The notes under the pieces: model-generated
Seen by the model: the letters and a program-made list of their open reading frames with translations, nothing else
Database searches by the model: none
What the model was told of the DNA's origin: nothing
Position numbers and translations under genes: made by a program
Assembly: GCF_000243275.1 (NCBI RefSeq)
Contig: NZ_CM001437.1
Location: 1,183,050 to 1,247,049, forward strand
Source: Myroides odoratus DSM 2801
GTDB taxonomy: Bacteria; Bacteroidota; Bacteroidia; Flavobacteriales; Flavobacteriaceae
DNA: 64,000 bases
Direction of reading: 5' to 3'
Shown: positions 63,984 through 64,000 of the stretch, one piece after another
Position numbering within the stretch: position 1 is the first letter of the stretch
Layout of the letters: each line of letters opens with the position of its first letter

Positions 63984-64000
63984 TGACCCGACTGGGGCTC
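63984..64000 (-). tRNA. 3' end of a further tRNA gene (cut by window edge)
   Basis: The last 17 bases are identical to the 3' end of the adjacent tRNA-Lys, so this is probably a second, tandem tRNA-Lys transcribed first in the cluster. The anticodon is outside the window. Confidence 0.75.

Overview
The window is AT-rich and reads as a chromosomal segment of a Flavobacteriaceae bacterium, most likely Myroides or a close relative. The evidence is bacteroidete promoters of the form TTG-N19-21-TAnnTTTG, a gldJ gene divergent from porU-porV, secreted proteins carrying type IX secretion (T9SS) C-terminal signals, a bacillithiol gene (bshC), and a cyclophilin-FKBP fusion. The genus is an inference; Flavobacteriia is well supported. 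No phage, insertion sequence, CRISPR array or integron was seen.

Layout. 1-1155: 3' part of an FMN-binding glutamate-synthase-family gene. 1359-11834: a surface module with an outer-membrane barrel gene, a 2541-residue T9SS adhesin upstream of it, and a divergent gene for a membrane-spanning TPR/LuxR-type regulator; three exact GGGTGGACA repeats lie between the divergent genes. 11871-16410: housekeeping genes (threonine dehydratase-like, PPIase, MFS, trmD, rplS). 16802-17861: a second adhesin-barrel cassette in which only scraps of the adhesin remain but the barrel is about 96% identical to the first. 17934-29374: an ABC exporter/M1-peptidase fusion with its ATPase, a SulP transporter, a cysteine-synthase-like enzyme, oligopeptidase B, two acetyltransferases and a flavin reductase. 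29557-34692: ybaB, lipoproteins, a Crp/Fnr regulator with a perfect TTGAT-N4-ATCAA site downstream, and two PH-domain membrane proteins.

34939-41683: an RND efflux operon in the order small membrane protein, TolC, RND pump, adaptor, TlpA-like thioredoxin. 41981-45408: small envelope genes (two SdpI-family proteins, DUF2089, a multi-pass membrane protein, a secreted alpha/beta hydrolase), interrupted by an 840-bp repeat-rich gap. 45394-49633: a cobalamin-type radical SAM protein with a CX4CX2C cluster motif and a type-B T9SS cargo protein. 49736-53643: bshC, an acetyltransferase, a 16-bp minisatellite and a CNNM/CorC protein. 53862-61196: cdd, porV and porU (T9SS sortase and its shuttle) divergent from gldJ. 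61265-64000: murF, a Nudix hydrolase, a small secreted protein and three tRNA genes.

The strongest connecting theme is surface secretion: porU/porV process and anchor T9SS cargo, and the window carries two cargo genes (2305-9930 and 47729-49633) plus the wreck of a third. The observations I would follow first are the duplicated adhesin-barrel cassette with its conserved intercistronic hairpin and neighbouring regulator, the matched Crp/Fnr protein and FNR-type box, and two unrelated 16-bp-period minisatellites.
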